DNA of 7,314 nucleotides from Pseudomonadota bacterium. GTDB lineage: Bacteria > Pseudomonadota > Alphaproteobacteria > Caulobacterales > Caulobacteraceae. Location of the stretch: the NCBI GenBank assembly GCA_023412655.1, contig JAEYNH010000010.1, forward strand, positions 1 through 7,314. Reading direction: 5' to 3'. Below the pieces are notes generated by a model that worked only from the letters and a program-made list of their open reading frames with translations, had not been told where the DNA came from and ran no database searches. This document shows positions 1 through 6,131 of the stretch, piece after piece; within the stretch, counting starts at the first letter, position 1, and each line of letters begins with the position of its first letter. The translations under genes were made by a program, and so were the position numbers.

Positions 1-446
1 GGCCAGTACTGCACCCGGCGGGCCTGGTCGCCGCCCAGGGAGCCGCCCACATGGGCCAGGCCCTCCCGACGCAGGTAGGCCTCGGCGAAGGCGGCGTTGG
101 CCGCGCCCACGTCGGTCAGGCCCTTGAGCATCTGGGCGCCGCCGAACAGCTTGACCTCGAGCCGGCCGCGCTGCGCCCCACGCTGGAGCAGGGCGTTGAC
201 CAGCAGCTCCATGGCGTAGGCCCCGTAGCGCTGGGCCTCGCCGACAGTGTCCGACGCCTGGTGGCCGGGGAGCAGGAAGTGGTTCATGCCGCCCAGGCCC
301 AGGGCCGGGTCGCGCATGCACGCCGCGACGCAGCTGCCCAGCACCGTGGCCAGCACCACGTCAGGATCGCTGGCCACTTTGAACTCACCCTGCACCACAT
401 GTTCCGGACGCTGGACGAGGCCGTCATGGCGGGCGGCGGCGCTCAC
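1..446 (-). CDS. cheD: Chemoreceptor glutamine deamidase CheD (partial, C-terminus outside window)
   Basis: CheD deamidates specific glutamines on chemoreceptor methylation helices to glutamate, creating sites for CheR; it acts in the cytoplasm. My own reverse-strand translation gives an open frame of 148 complete codons running off position 1. The catalytic set is visible: Thr34 and Cys39 in ATVLGSCVAACM, and His56 in GGMNHFLLP. The family motif KLFGGAQML follows at residues 99-107, and a GGSLGGDQARRVQYW strand lies near the edge. CheD proteins usually have 160-200 residues, so a few dozen are probably missing. The start is taken as GTG at 446-444, which overlaps the upstream cheY stop as GTGA. 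The first in-frame ATG lies beyond the catalytic cysteine and is impossible. No clear Shine-Dalgarno precedes the GTG, suggesting translational coupling. No CheC partner is visible here. Confidence 0.95.
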   Translation of the reverse strand, partial: MSAAARHDGLVQRPEHVVQGEFKVASDPDVVLATVLGSCVAACMRDPALGLGGMNHFLLPGHQASDTVGEAQRYGAYAMELLVNALLQRGAQRGRLEVKLFGGAQMLKGLTDVGAANAAFAEAYLRREGLAHVGGSLGGDQARRVQYW

Positions 447-832
447 GCCAACGGGCCGAAGACGGCCTCGATCTTGGTCTTCAGGGTGCCCACGGTGAAG
501 GGCTTCACCAGGTAGTTGTTGACCCCGTACTGCACGGCCCGCTGGACCAGCTCGCGGTCGGCGCGGCCGGTGAGCATGATGAAGGGCGTCTGACGGATCG
601 GTTCGTGCGCGCGGATCGCCCGCAGCAGGCCCATGCCGTCCAGCTTGGGCATGTTGTAGTCCGAGATGACCAGCTGGACCTTGGTGGTCAGCAGCACGCG
701 CAGGGCAGCCTCGCCGTCGGGCGCCTCCCTGATGTCGCGGAAGCCGAGTTCCTGCAGTCCGGTGCGGACGAGGGACCGCATGGTCAGCTGATCATCGACC
801 ACGAGGACGGTCATCGAAGCCGCGGCGGGCAT
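443..832 (-). CDS. cheY: Response regulator CheY, E. coli-like (second cheY of the operon)
   Basis: A single receiver domain of 129 residues with no output domain, the length and layout of classical CheY. The acidic pocket is Asp13/Asp14, the phosphoacceptor is Asp58 in the motif ISDYNMPKLDG, the switch threonine is Thr88 (IMLTG), the aromatic switch residue is Tyr107, and the conserved lysine is Lys110 in YLVKPF. The C-terminal stretch beginning KPFTVGTLKTK resembles E. coli CheY (FTAATLEEK...), and the alpha4-beta5-alpha5 face looks like the motor-binding type. I infer that this copy is the better candidate for binding the flagellar switch protein FliM. The ATG overlaps the cheB stop by one base (TGATG), and a GGAG lies 8 bases upstream. 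A second in-frame Met at residue 7 is an alternative start, but the longer form matches the usual length. Confidence 0.96.
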   Translation of the reverse strand: MPAAASMTVLVVDDQLTMRSLVRTGLQELGFRDIREAPDGEAALRVLLTTKVQLVISDYNMPKLDGMGLLRAIRAHEPIRQTPFIMLTGRADRELVQRAVQYGVNNYLVKPFTVGTLKTKIEAVFGPLA

Positions 833-1872
833 CAGGTCTTCTCCGAAAGGTTGGGGGCCGAGGTCCTGAGCAGTTCGGCCGCGATCCGGTCGAGGGGCAG
901 CTGGCGCTCGACGGCGCCGATCTCGAAGGCGGCGCGGGGCATGCCGTAGACGACGCAGCTGGCCTCGTCCTGGCCGACCGTGCGGGCGCCGGCCCGGCGC
1001 ATCTCCAGGAGGCCCTGGGCGCCGTCCCGGCCCATGCCGGTGAGGATGCAGCCGACGCCCCGGGCGCCGACGGTGCGCGCCGCCGAGGCGAACAGCACGT
1101 CCACCGAGGGCCGGTGGCCGTTGACCCGCTCGCCGGGCGTGATGCGGCAGCGCAGGCGGCCGGCGCCGGCGACCTCCAGATGGGCCTCGCCGCCCGGCGC
1201 CACATAGACCCGGCCGGCGTCGAGGGGCGCACCGTCGGTCGCCTCCTCCACCCGTGGGGCGCAGAGGCGGTCGAGGCGCTCGGAGAAGCTGCGGGTGAAG
1301 CTCTCGGGCATGTGCTGGGTGACCACCGTGGGCGGGCAGTCGGCCGGGAACCGGGAAAGGATGGCGACCAGGGCCTCGACCCCGCCCGTGGACGAGCCGA
1401 TGGCGATCAGCCGCCCCTCGCCGGGCGCGGCGCCCGAGGCGAGCCGTGACGGGGTGGGAGCGCCGGCCAGGCGGTCGAGGGGGCGCACCCGCGCCCGGGC
1501 GGCGACCTTCACCTTCTCGGGCAGCTCGCGGAAACCATCCAGGCCGCCGGTGGACGGCTTGGCCACGCAGTCCACCGCGCCCAGCTCGAGCGCCTCGAGG
1601 GTCACCTCGGCGCCCCGGGTGGTGAGGGTGGAGACCATCACCACCGGCATGGGCCGCAGGCGCATCACCTTCTCGAGGAAGTCGATGCCGTTCATGTTGG
1701 GCATCTCGACGTCGAGGGTCATGACGTCGGGGTTCAGGGCCTTGATGGCTTGGCGGGCCTCGTAGGGATCGTTTGCCTGGCCGACCACCTCGATCTCGGG
1801 ATCGCGCGACAGCACGGCCGAGATCAGGCTGCGCATGGTGGCGGAGTCGTCGACGACCAGGACGCGGATCAT
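832..1872 (-). CDS. cheB: Chemotaxis methylesterase/glutamine deamidase CheB
   Basis: Removes methyl groups from receptor glutamates, and can deamidate glutamines, after phosphorylation by CheA; it is the feedback arm of adaptation. The protein has 346 residues, normal for the family. An N-terminal receiver domain (about 1-120) has Asp8/Asp9, phosphoacceptor Asp54 in TLDVEMPNMNG, a VSTLT switch segment and Lys105 in CVAKPS. A linker of about 30 residues rich in Arg, Ala and Pro follows. The esterase domain (about 153-340) holds the catalytic triad Ser161 (IGSSTGG), His187 (TQHMPESF) and Asp283 (LTGMGRDGAQG). The ATG overlaps the end of cheR as ATGA, and AAGGA lies 9 bases upstream. All key residues are present, so the enzyme should be active. 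An antisense or frame-shifted reading of 792-1232 is only a shadow. Confidence 0.98.
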   Translation of the reverse strand: MIRVLVVDDSATMRSLISAVLSRDPEIEVVGQANDPYEARQAIKALNPDVMTLDVEMPNMNGIDFLEKVMRLRPMPVVMVSTLTTRGAEVTLEALELGAVDCVAKPSTGGLDGFRELPEKVKVAARARVRPLDRLAGAPTPSRLASGAAPGEGRLIAIGSSTGGVEALVAILSRFPADCPPTVVTQHMPESFTRSFSERLDRLCAPRVEEATDGAPLDAGRVYVAPGGEAHLEVAGAGRLRCRITPGERVNGHRPSVDVLFASAARTVGARGVGCILTGMGRDGAQGLLEMRRAGARTVGQDEASCVVYGMPRAAFEIGAVERQLPLDRIAAELLRTSAPNLSEKT

Positions 1873-2771
1873 CGCGGCGCGTCCTTCAGCCGGTAGATGG
1901 TGACGCCGTCACTCTCCAGGCTGGCGGCGGCCGGCCCGCCGATCCGCTCGGAATGGCCGATGTAGAGGCGGGCCGCCGGGTTCATCAGCGGCAGGAAACG
2001 GGAGAACACCCGGGCCTGGGTCGCCTCCTCGAAATAGATCACCACGTTGCGGCAGAAGATGGCGTCGAAGCGCCGCTTCATCGGCCACTCGCCCATCAGG
2101 TTCAGTTCGTTGAACACCACCAGACGGCGCAGCGGGGCGGTGACGGTCCAGCTCTCGCCGTCCTTCGCGAACCAGCGGCTGCGCAGCTCGCCGGGAATCT
2201 GCAGCATGCTGGAGGCGCCGTAGGTCCCGGCCCGACCCCGGGCAAGGACGTCGGTGTCGATGTCGGTGCCCAGGATCCGCACGTCCCAGTCCGCCGCCTC
2301 GGGGGCGAGGGAAAGGATCGACAGGGCGATGGAATAGGGCTCCTCGCCGCTGGAGCAGCCGGCCGACCAGATGCGCACCGGGGCGCCCGCCCGGGCCGCC
2401 TGGAGCAGCGGCGGCAGCACCTGCGTCCTGAGGTGGTCGAAGTGGTGCGGCTCGCGGAAGAAGCGGGTGACGTTGGTGGTCAGGGCCGCGATCATCCGCT
2501 GGCGCTCGTCGGCGCCCTGGGCGTCGGCGACCAGGGCGCAGTAGTCCCGGAAGCTCTCGAGCCCCAGGCTGCGCAGGCGCTTGGCCAGGCGCGAATAGAC
2601 GAGGGTCGCCTTGGACTCCGAGAGGGCGATGCCGGCGGAGTCGTGGAGGATGGCGGCGATGCGCCGGAAGTCCTCGGCGCGGAAGACGAACTCGCCGTCC
2701 ACCAGGCGCTGGCCGGCGGCCGCCGGGGCGGCCGGCCCGTCCGCCCCCTGGGTCAGGCCCCCCTGGGTCAC
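1869..2771 (-). CDS. cheR: Chemoreceptor glutamate methyltransferase CheR
   Basis: Transfers methyl groups from S-adenosylmethionine to glutamates on the receptor cytoplasmic helices. The 300-residue protein has the N-terminal helical domain (about 28-95), the LTTNVTRFFRE motif at 97-107, the SAM-binding GCSSGEEPYS at 138-147, GTDID at 168-172, a beta-subdomain at about 185-220, and FDAIFCRNVVIYF at 235-247, then GHSE at 272-275. The start is GTG, overlapping the cheW stop as GTGA. A GGAGG 7 bases upstream and the E. coli-like N-terminal extension support it; the first in-frame ATG is residue 93, inside the domain. Compared with my memory of E. coli CheR, the beta-subdomain loop after RWF is about four residues shorter, a feature linked to methyltransferases that do not need the receptor pentapeptide. 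That comparison was made by eye. Confidence 0.97.
   Translation of the reverse strand: MTQGGLTQGADGPAAPAAAGQRLVDGEFVFRAEDFRRIAAILHDSAGIALSESKATLVYSRLAKRLRSLGLESFRDYCALVADAQGADERQRMIAALTTNVTRFFREPHHFDHLRTQVLPPLLQAARAGAPVRIWSAGCSSGEEPYSIALSILSLAPEAADWDVRILGTDIDTDVLARGRAGTYGASSMLQIPGELRSRWFAKDGESWTVTAPLRRLVVFNELNLMGEWPMKRRFDAIFCRNVVIYFEEATQARVFSRFLPLMNPAARLYIGHSERIGGPAAASLESDGVTIYRLKDAPR
2744..2770. repeat. 12-bp direct repeat at the start of cheR
   Basis: CCCCCTGGGTCA occurs at 2744-2755 and again at 2759-2770, a 15-base period. On the minus strand this is TGACCCAGGGGG twice, encoding the paired TQGG and TQGA at residues 2-5 and 7-10 of CheR. The first minus-strand copy begins with the cheW stop codon, so the repeat probably arose by a local 15-base duplication in the junction. 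Confidence 0.75.
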
Positions 2772-3244
2772 GCCGCCGCCTCCAGGTCATCGTGCACCAG
2801 CAGGCCGCTGAGCGACAGGAAGCTGACCATCCGGCCGTCGATGGCCAGCAGGCCGCGGACCGAGGCGCGGGCGAGCTCCGAGCCGAGGTCCGGGGTCGGC
2901 TGGATCATGTCGTCGGTGACGGTGAGGATGTCGGAGACGGCGTCCACCAGCAGGCCGACCACCTGCTTCTCCACCTGGGCGACGATGATGACGTGCCGGG
3001 CGGTGGGATCTGCGGGGCCGAGCCCCAGCCGGGCGCCGAGGTCGATGATCGGCAGGACCGCGCCGCGCAAGTTGATCACCCCGCGGACGAAGGGCGGGGA
3101 GTCCGGAAGGGCGGTGGCCGGGGTCCAGCCACGGATCTCGCGGACCTCCATGATGTCGACGCAGAATTCCTGCTGGCCGATCCGGAACGAGATCAGCTCG
3201 CGACCCAGGCCGGCGGAGGACGAGACGTCGTTGGAAAGGGTCAT
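2768..3244 (-). CDS. cheW: Chemotaxis coupling protein CheW
   Basis: Scaffold protein that links receptor tips to the CheA P5 domain in chemoreceptor arrays; it has no enzymatic activity. The 158 residues form one CheW domain. Visible signatures are the first strand segment (ELISFRIGQQEFCVDIMEVREI, residues 16-37), the conserved VRGVINLRG at 53-61 followed by VLPIIDLGARLG, and GLLVDAVSDIL at 97-107. Length is normal for the family, with a short N-terminal extension. The ATG lies 7 bases after the cheA stop; AGGG about 10 bases upstream is a modest Shine-Dalgarno. The last codons (Glu-Ala-Ala-Ala) carry the GGAGG used by cheR, and the stop overlaps the cheR GTG. Nothing looks broken or unusual. 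Confidence 0.97.
   Translation of the reverse strand: MTLSNDVSSSAGLGRELISFRIGQQEFCVDIMEVREIRGWTPATALPDSPPFVRGVINLRGAVLPIIDLGARLGLGPADPTARHVIIVAQVEKQVVGLLVDAVSDILTVTDDMIQPTPDLGSELARASVRGLLAIDGRMVSFLSLSGLLVHDDLEAAA
2779..2783 (-). promoter_or_regulatory. Shine-Dalgarno of cheR, inside the end of cheW
   Basis: GGAGG on the minus strand, 7 bases upstream of the GTG at 2771-2769. It lies in the codons for the Leu-Glu-Ala near the CheW C-terminus and supports the GTG start, for which no ATG alternative exists. Confidence 0.7.
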
Positions 3245-3251
3245 CTGAGGG

Positions 3252-5450
3252 TCACCCTGCTTGGAGGAGCCGGGACGGCTCTGCGGTGCGGGAGTTGGCG
3301 ACGAGGCAGTCCACGTCGAGGATCAGGGCCACCCGGCCGTCGCCGAGGATGGTGGCGGCGGCGATGCCGGGGACCCGGCGGTAATTGGCCTCCAGGCTCT
3401 TGATGACCACCTGGCGCTGCCCCTGGATGGCCTCGACCATCAGGACCGCCCGGGCCCCGCCCTCGCCCTCGGTGAGCAGGGCGACGCTGCGCTCGGGCTG
3501 CAGGGGCGTGGTGGGATAGCCGAGGGCGGCCCCCACATCGATGAGAGGCGCGTAGGCGCCGCGGATGGAGATCACCCGGCCACCGCCCGTGGCGGCATGC
3601 ACGTCCGCGGGCCGGGGCTGGAGGGTCTCGACGATGGCGCTGAGGGGCACCACCAGGGTCTCGCCCCCAGCCGAAACCACCATGCCGTCCAGCACCGCCA
3701 GGGTGAGCGGCAGGCTCATGACGAAGGTGGAGCCCTCGCCCGGGCGCGAGGAAATGGAGATGCGTCCGCCCAGCGCCTGGATCGAACGCTTCACCACGTC
3801 CATGCCGACGCCGCGGCCGGAGATGTCGGACACCGCATCGGCGGTGGAGAAGCCCGGCATGAAGATGAGGTTGTCGACCTCCTCGTCCGACAGGGCCGCG
3901 TCGGGGGCGATGAGCCCCTTCTCCACGGCGATGGCCCTGACCCGGGGGCGGTTGATCCCCGCCCCGTCGTCCGCCACCTCGATGACGATGCGGCCCGACC
4001 GGTGCAGGGCCGACAGGCGCACCGTGCCCTCGGCCGGCTTCCCCGCCGCCAGGCGCGCCTCGGGCGTCTCCAGGCCGTGGTCGATGGCGTTGCGGATCAT
4101 GTGGGTGAGCGGGTCGCTCAGACGCTCGATGACCGTCTTGTCGACCTCCGTACCCTCGCCCTCGGTGACCAGGCGGGCCTGCTTGCCGGTGGCGCCCGCG
4201 ACTTCGCGCACGAGGCGCGGCATGCGCTGGAACACTGACTTCACCGGCTGGGCCCGGATGGCCATGACGCTGTCCTGGATCTCCCGGGTGAGCTGTTCGA
4301 GCTCGTCCAGGGCGACGGACACCTTGGTGTCGCGGGACAGGCTGGCCTCGGCCACGCGCTGGGCCAGCATGGCCTGGTTGATCACCAGCTCGCCCACCAG
4401 GTCGATGAGCCGGTCCACCCGGTCGAGATCGACCCGGATGGTGGGGGCCGGCGCGCCAGCGGGCTTGGCCGGGGGCTTCTCGGCCTCAGGGCGGATCGCG
4501 CCAGCCGGGGGCGGCGCCGGGCGAGCGGGCGCGGGATCAGGCTCCGGCGCCTCGACGGCGGCCTGGACGCGGCTGAGCAGGGCGGCGATGTCGAGTTCGT
4601 CGGCGCCGGAAGGCGCGGGCTCCCCGCCGCCGCCATGTCCGTCCCCGTCCTCGTCCGCCTCGATGGACAGGTCGCAGTCGCTTTCCACGAACTCGAAGAT
4701 CTCGGTGATATCGTCCCGCGCCACGGAGCCGGTCAGGCGGATAGTCCAGGCGAGGTAGGCGCCCTCGGGGTCGAGGTCGGGAAGGTTCGGCAGGCCGGCG
4801 GCGTCCAGCTCGATCCGCGCCTCGCCCAGGCGGGAAAGCTCACGCAGCAGCAGGACGCTGTCGTTGGCCTTCTGATAGAGCGCCGCGTGGGGCCGGAAGC
4901 GGATCGTCCAGCCGGCGGGCGCGGCCGCGGGCTGGAACCCGGTCGCCACGTCGAAGTCCGGCGCAGGTTCGGGCGCAGGTCCGGGCGCAGGCACGGGCGC
5001 GAAGGCGATGGGCTGGAAGTCGAAGTCACCCATGCCGTCGTCGTCCGCATCGGCCGCCTGCGGATCGGCGCCGGCGAAGGCGGCCAGCTCGGCGGCCACG
5101 GCGTCGCCATAGCCGGGATCCAGCGCCCCGCCCTCCCGGGCGGCGCGGACCAGGTCGGCCAGGATGTCGGCGGCGCGCAGCAGGGCGGCGACGATCTCGG
5201 GGCCGGCGGCGAGACGGCCGGCGCGCAGCTCGTCCAGGGTGGTTTCGAACACGTGGGCGAAGCGCACGAGACCGTCGAGGGCGAAGGCGCCAGCGCCGCC
5301 CTTGATCGAGTGCACGGCCCGGAAGACGGCGTTGACGGTGTCGTCGGAGCCCTCGCCGTCCTGCATGGCCAGCAGGCCGCTCTCCAGTTCGGCGAGCTGT
5401 TCCTCACATTCCTGGAAGAACGTCGCCCGGATTTCCTGCATCGGGTCCAT
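3252..5450 (-). CDS. cheA: Chemotaxis histidine kinase CheA
   Basis: Receptor-controlled kinase that autophosphorylates in trans and passes phosphate to CheY and CheB. It has 732 residues. The order is: P1 Hpt domain (about 1-110) with phosphohistidine His47 in AVHSIKGGAG; an acidic and Pro/Ala linker (about 128-178); an alpha/beta domain (about 180-266, beginning GWTIRFRP) in the P2 position; a second Pro/Ala-rich linker (about 267-335); P3 dimerisation (about 337-400); P4 ATPase (about 405-582); and P5 CheW-like domain (about 583-720). P4 has the N-box HMIRNAIDHGLE (Asn454), G1 DDGAGI (494-499), the F-box MPGFSTA, GRGVGMDVV (545-553) and GEGSTF (571-576). All kinase residues are present. 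The ATG lies 8 bases after the cheY stop without a clear Shine-Dalgarno; Met4 is an alternative start. The central domain being a CheY/CheB docking site is inference. Confidence 0.98.
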   Translation of the reverse strand: MDPMQEIRATFFQECEEQLAELESGLLAMQDGEGSDDTVNAVFRAVHSIKGGAGAFALDGLVRFAHVFETTLDELRAGRLAAGPEIVAALLRAADILADLVRAAREGGALDPGYGDAVAAELAAFAGADPQAADADDDGMGDFDFQPIAFAPVPAPGPAPEPAPDFDVATGFQPAAAPAGWTIRFRPHAALYQKANDSVLLLRELSRLGEARIELDAAGLPNLPDLDPEGAYLAWTIRLTGSVARDDITEIFEFVESDCDLSIEADEDGDGHGGGGEPAPSGADELDIAALLSRVQAAVEAPEPDPAPARPAPPPAGAIRPEAEKPPAKPAGAPAPTIRVDLDRVDRLIDLVGELVINQAMLAQRVAEASLSRDTKVSVALDELEQLTREIQDSVMAIRAQPVKSVFQRMPRLVREVAGATGKQARLVTEGEGTEVDKTVIERLSDPLTHMIRNAIDHGLETPEARLAAGKPAEGTVRLSALHRSGRIVIEVADDGAGINRPRVRAIAVEKGLIAPDAALSDEEVDNLIFMPGFSTADAVSDISGRGVGMDVVKRSIQALGGRISISSRPGEGSTFVMSLPLTLAVLDGMVVSAGGETLVVPLSAIVETLQPRPADVHAATGGGRVISIRGAYAPLIDVGAALGYPTTPLQPERSVALLTEGEGGARAVLMVEAIQGQRQVVIKSLEANYRRVPGIAAATILGDGRVALILDVDCLVANSRTAEPSRLLQAG
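4960..5000. repeat. 12-bp tandem repeat in the cheA P1-P2 linker
   Basis: On the + strand the unit GGCGCAGGTTCG is followed by two close copies (4972-4983 GGCGCAGGTCCG, 4984-4995 GGCGCAGGCACG) and the first five bases of a fourth. The unit is a multiple of three, so in cheA it encodes a four-residue Pro-Ala-Pro-x pattern within residues 151-164. Copy-number change would lengthen or shorten the linker without shifting frame. Confidence 0.8.
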
Positions 5451-5458
5451 GGGACGGC

Positions 5459-5848
5459 TCAGGCCGCCACGCGGCGGATGGCGGCCACCAGCTTCTCGGG
5501 GCTGAACGGTTTGACGATCCAGCCGCTGGCCCCGGCCTCCCGGGCGCGCAGCTTCTTCTCCGGCGAGCTTTCGGTGGAAAGCACCAGGATCGGGATGGTG
5601 CGGCGTTGCGGATCGGCCCGGACGCCCTCGATGAAGCCGTAGCCGTCGAGCCGGGGCATATTGATGTCGGTGACGATGACGTCGGGAGCGCTCTCGCGGA
5701 GCACCTCCAGGCCATGCTGGCCGTCCTCGGCCTCCAGCACCTTGAAGCCGGCGTCGGTGAGGGCCAGGCGCAGCATGTCGCGCATCGTCCGGCTGTCGTC
5801 GACGGTGAGGACGACGCAGGGCTCGGAACGGCTTTCCGTCGGGCTCAT
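5459..5848 (-). CDS. cheY: Response regulator CheY (first cheY of the operon)
   Basis: A stand-alone receiver domain of 129 residues. It has Asp17/Asp18, phosphoacceptor Asp61 in VTDINMPRLDG, a Ser91-Thr92 switch segment (LVLSTESSPEKK), and Lys113 in WIVKPF. The aromatic switch position, usually Tyr or Phe, is Trp110. The STESSPEKK and GASGWIVKPF signatures are typical of CheYs encoded just upstream of cheA in proteobacteria. The open frame extends upstream to an ATG at 5956, but I chose the ATG at 5848: it overlaps the STAS gene stop as ATGA, has GGAG 8 bases upstream, and starts the receiver at the usual distance. The extra 36 residues of the longer form are Arg/Pro-rich out-of-frame translation of the STAS gene. 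It is probably phosphorylated by CheA; whether it drives the motor or acts as a phosphate sink cannot be told from sequence. Confidence 0.95.
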   Translation of the reverse strand: MSPTESRSEPCVVLTVDDSRTMRDMLRLALTDAGFKVLEAEDGQHGLEVLRESAPDVIVTDINMPRLDGYGFIEGVRADPQRRTIPILVLSTESSPEKKLRAREAGASGWIVKPFSPEKLVAAIRRVAA

Positions 5849-6129
5849 GGGGCGGACTCCGGGCTCGGGAAGGCGGGCGCGCCCATCAGGGCGAGGGCGG
5901 CCTCGAGGTCGGGCGAGGGATCGGCCAGGGTCAGGCTGAGGCCGTCGGCCTCCCACGTGACCCGGGCGGACAGCAGCACCTGCAGGCAGGGGCCGCCGAG
6001 GCGGCGCACGGCCGAGCCGTCGAGGACCAGCGGGCGGCCGCGTCGGTCCATGAGCGCCCGGGCGAGGGGCGCGGCGGCGTTGAGGTCGAGCACCGCCGGC
6101 AGGGCGAGAGGGGCGTCGGGGCCGTCCAC
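5845..6129 (-). CDS. Small STAS-domain protein of the che operon
   Basis: A 94-residue protein that is essentially one STAS domain, the fold of anti-sigma-factor antagonists such as SpoIIAA and of MlaB. The pattern LPAVLDLNAAAPLARALMD, then PLVLDGSAVRRLGGPCLQVL (residues 33-52), then a final helix around DLEAALALMG supports this. The segment matches STAS proteins usually found at this position in alphaproteobacterial che operons; the C. crescentus gene in this slot has, as I recall, been called cheX, which is unrelated to the CheX phosphatase of Thermotoga. At the place where SpoIIAA has its phosphorylated serine (DSSG), this protein has Gly45-Gly46-Pro47, so serine phosphorylation there is not expected. 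The start is GTG at 6129-6127, two bases after the MCP stop, with a strong GGGAGGAG. Function is unknown; a scaffold or partner-binding role is inference. Confidence 0.85.
   Translation of the reverse strand: MDGPDAPLALPAVLDLNAAAPLARALMDRRGRPLVLDGSAVRRLGGPCLQVLLSARVTWEADGLSLTLADPSPDLEAALALMGAPAFPSPESAP
5857..5860 (-). promoter_or_regulatory. Shine-Dalgarno that decides the first cheY start
   Basis: GGAG on the minus strand, 8 bases upstream of the ATG at 5848-5846. With the ATGA overlap it favours this start over the in-frame ATG at 5956. Confidence 0.6.
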
Positions 6130-6131
6130 CG

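Noticed and set aside
1773..3248. Long + strand open frame (491 codons) opposite cheR and cheW
   Set aside because: It is antisense to two genes with complete family motifs and has low-complexity Arg/Gly/Pro content; long antisense frames are expected at this GC content and third-position bias.
3248..3258. 11-base palindrome AGGGTCACCCT over the cheA stop codon
   Set aside because: It allows only a four-base stem around a three-base loop, too weak for a terminator or attenuator, and has no U-tract.
3261..5642. Several + strand open frames of 325-397 codons opposite cheA and the first cheY
   Set aside because: They have no recognisable domains and mirror the codon bias of the minus-strand genes, so they are composition shadows.
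5849..5956. N-terminal extension of the first CheY to an upstream ATG
   Set aside because: The 36 extra residues are Arg/Pro-rich and come from the STAS gene in another frame; the ATG at 5848 has a Shine-Dalgarno, an ATGA overlap and the normal receiver length.
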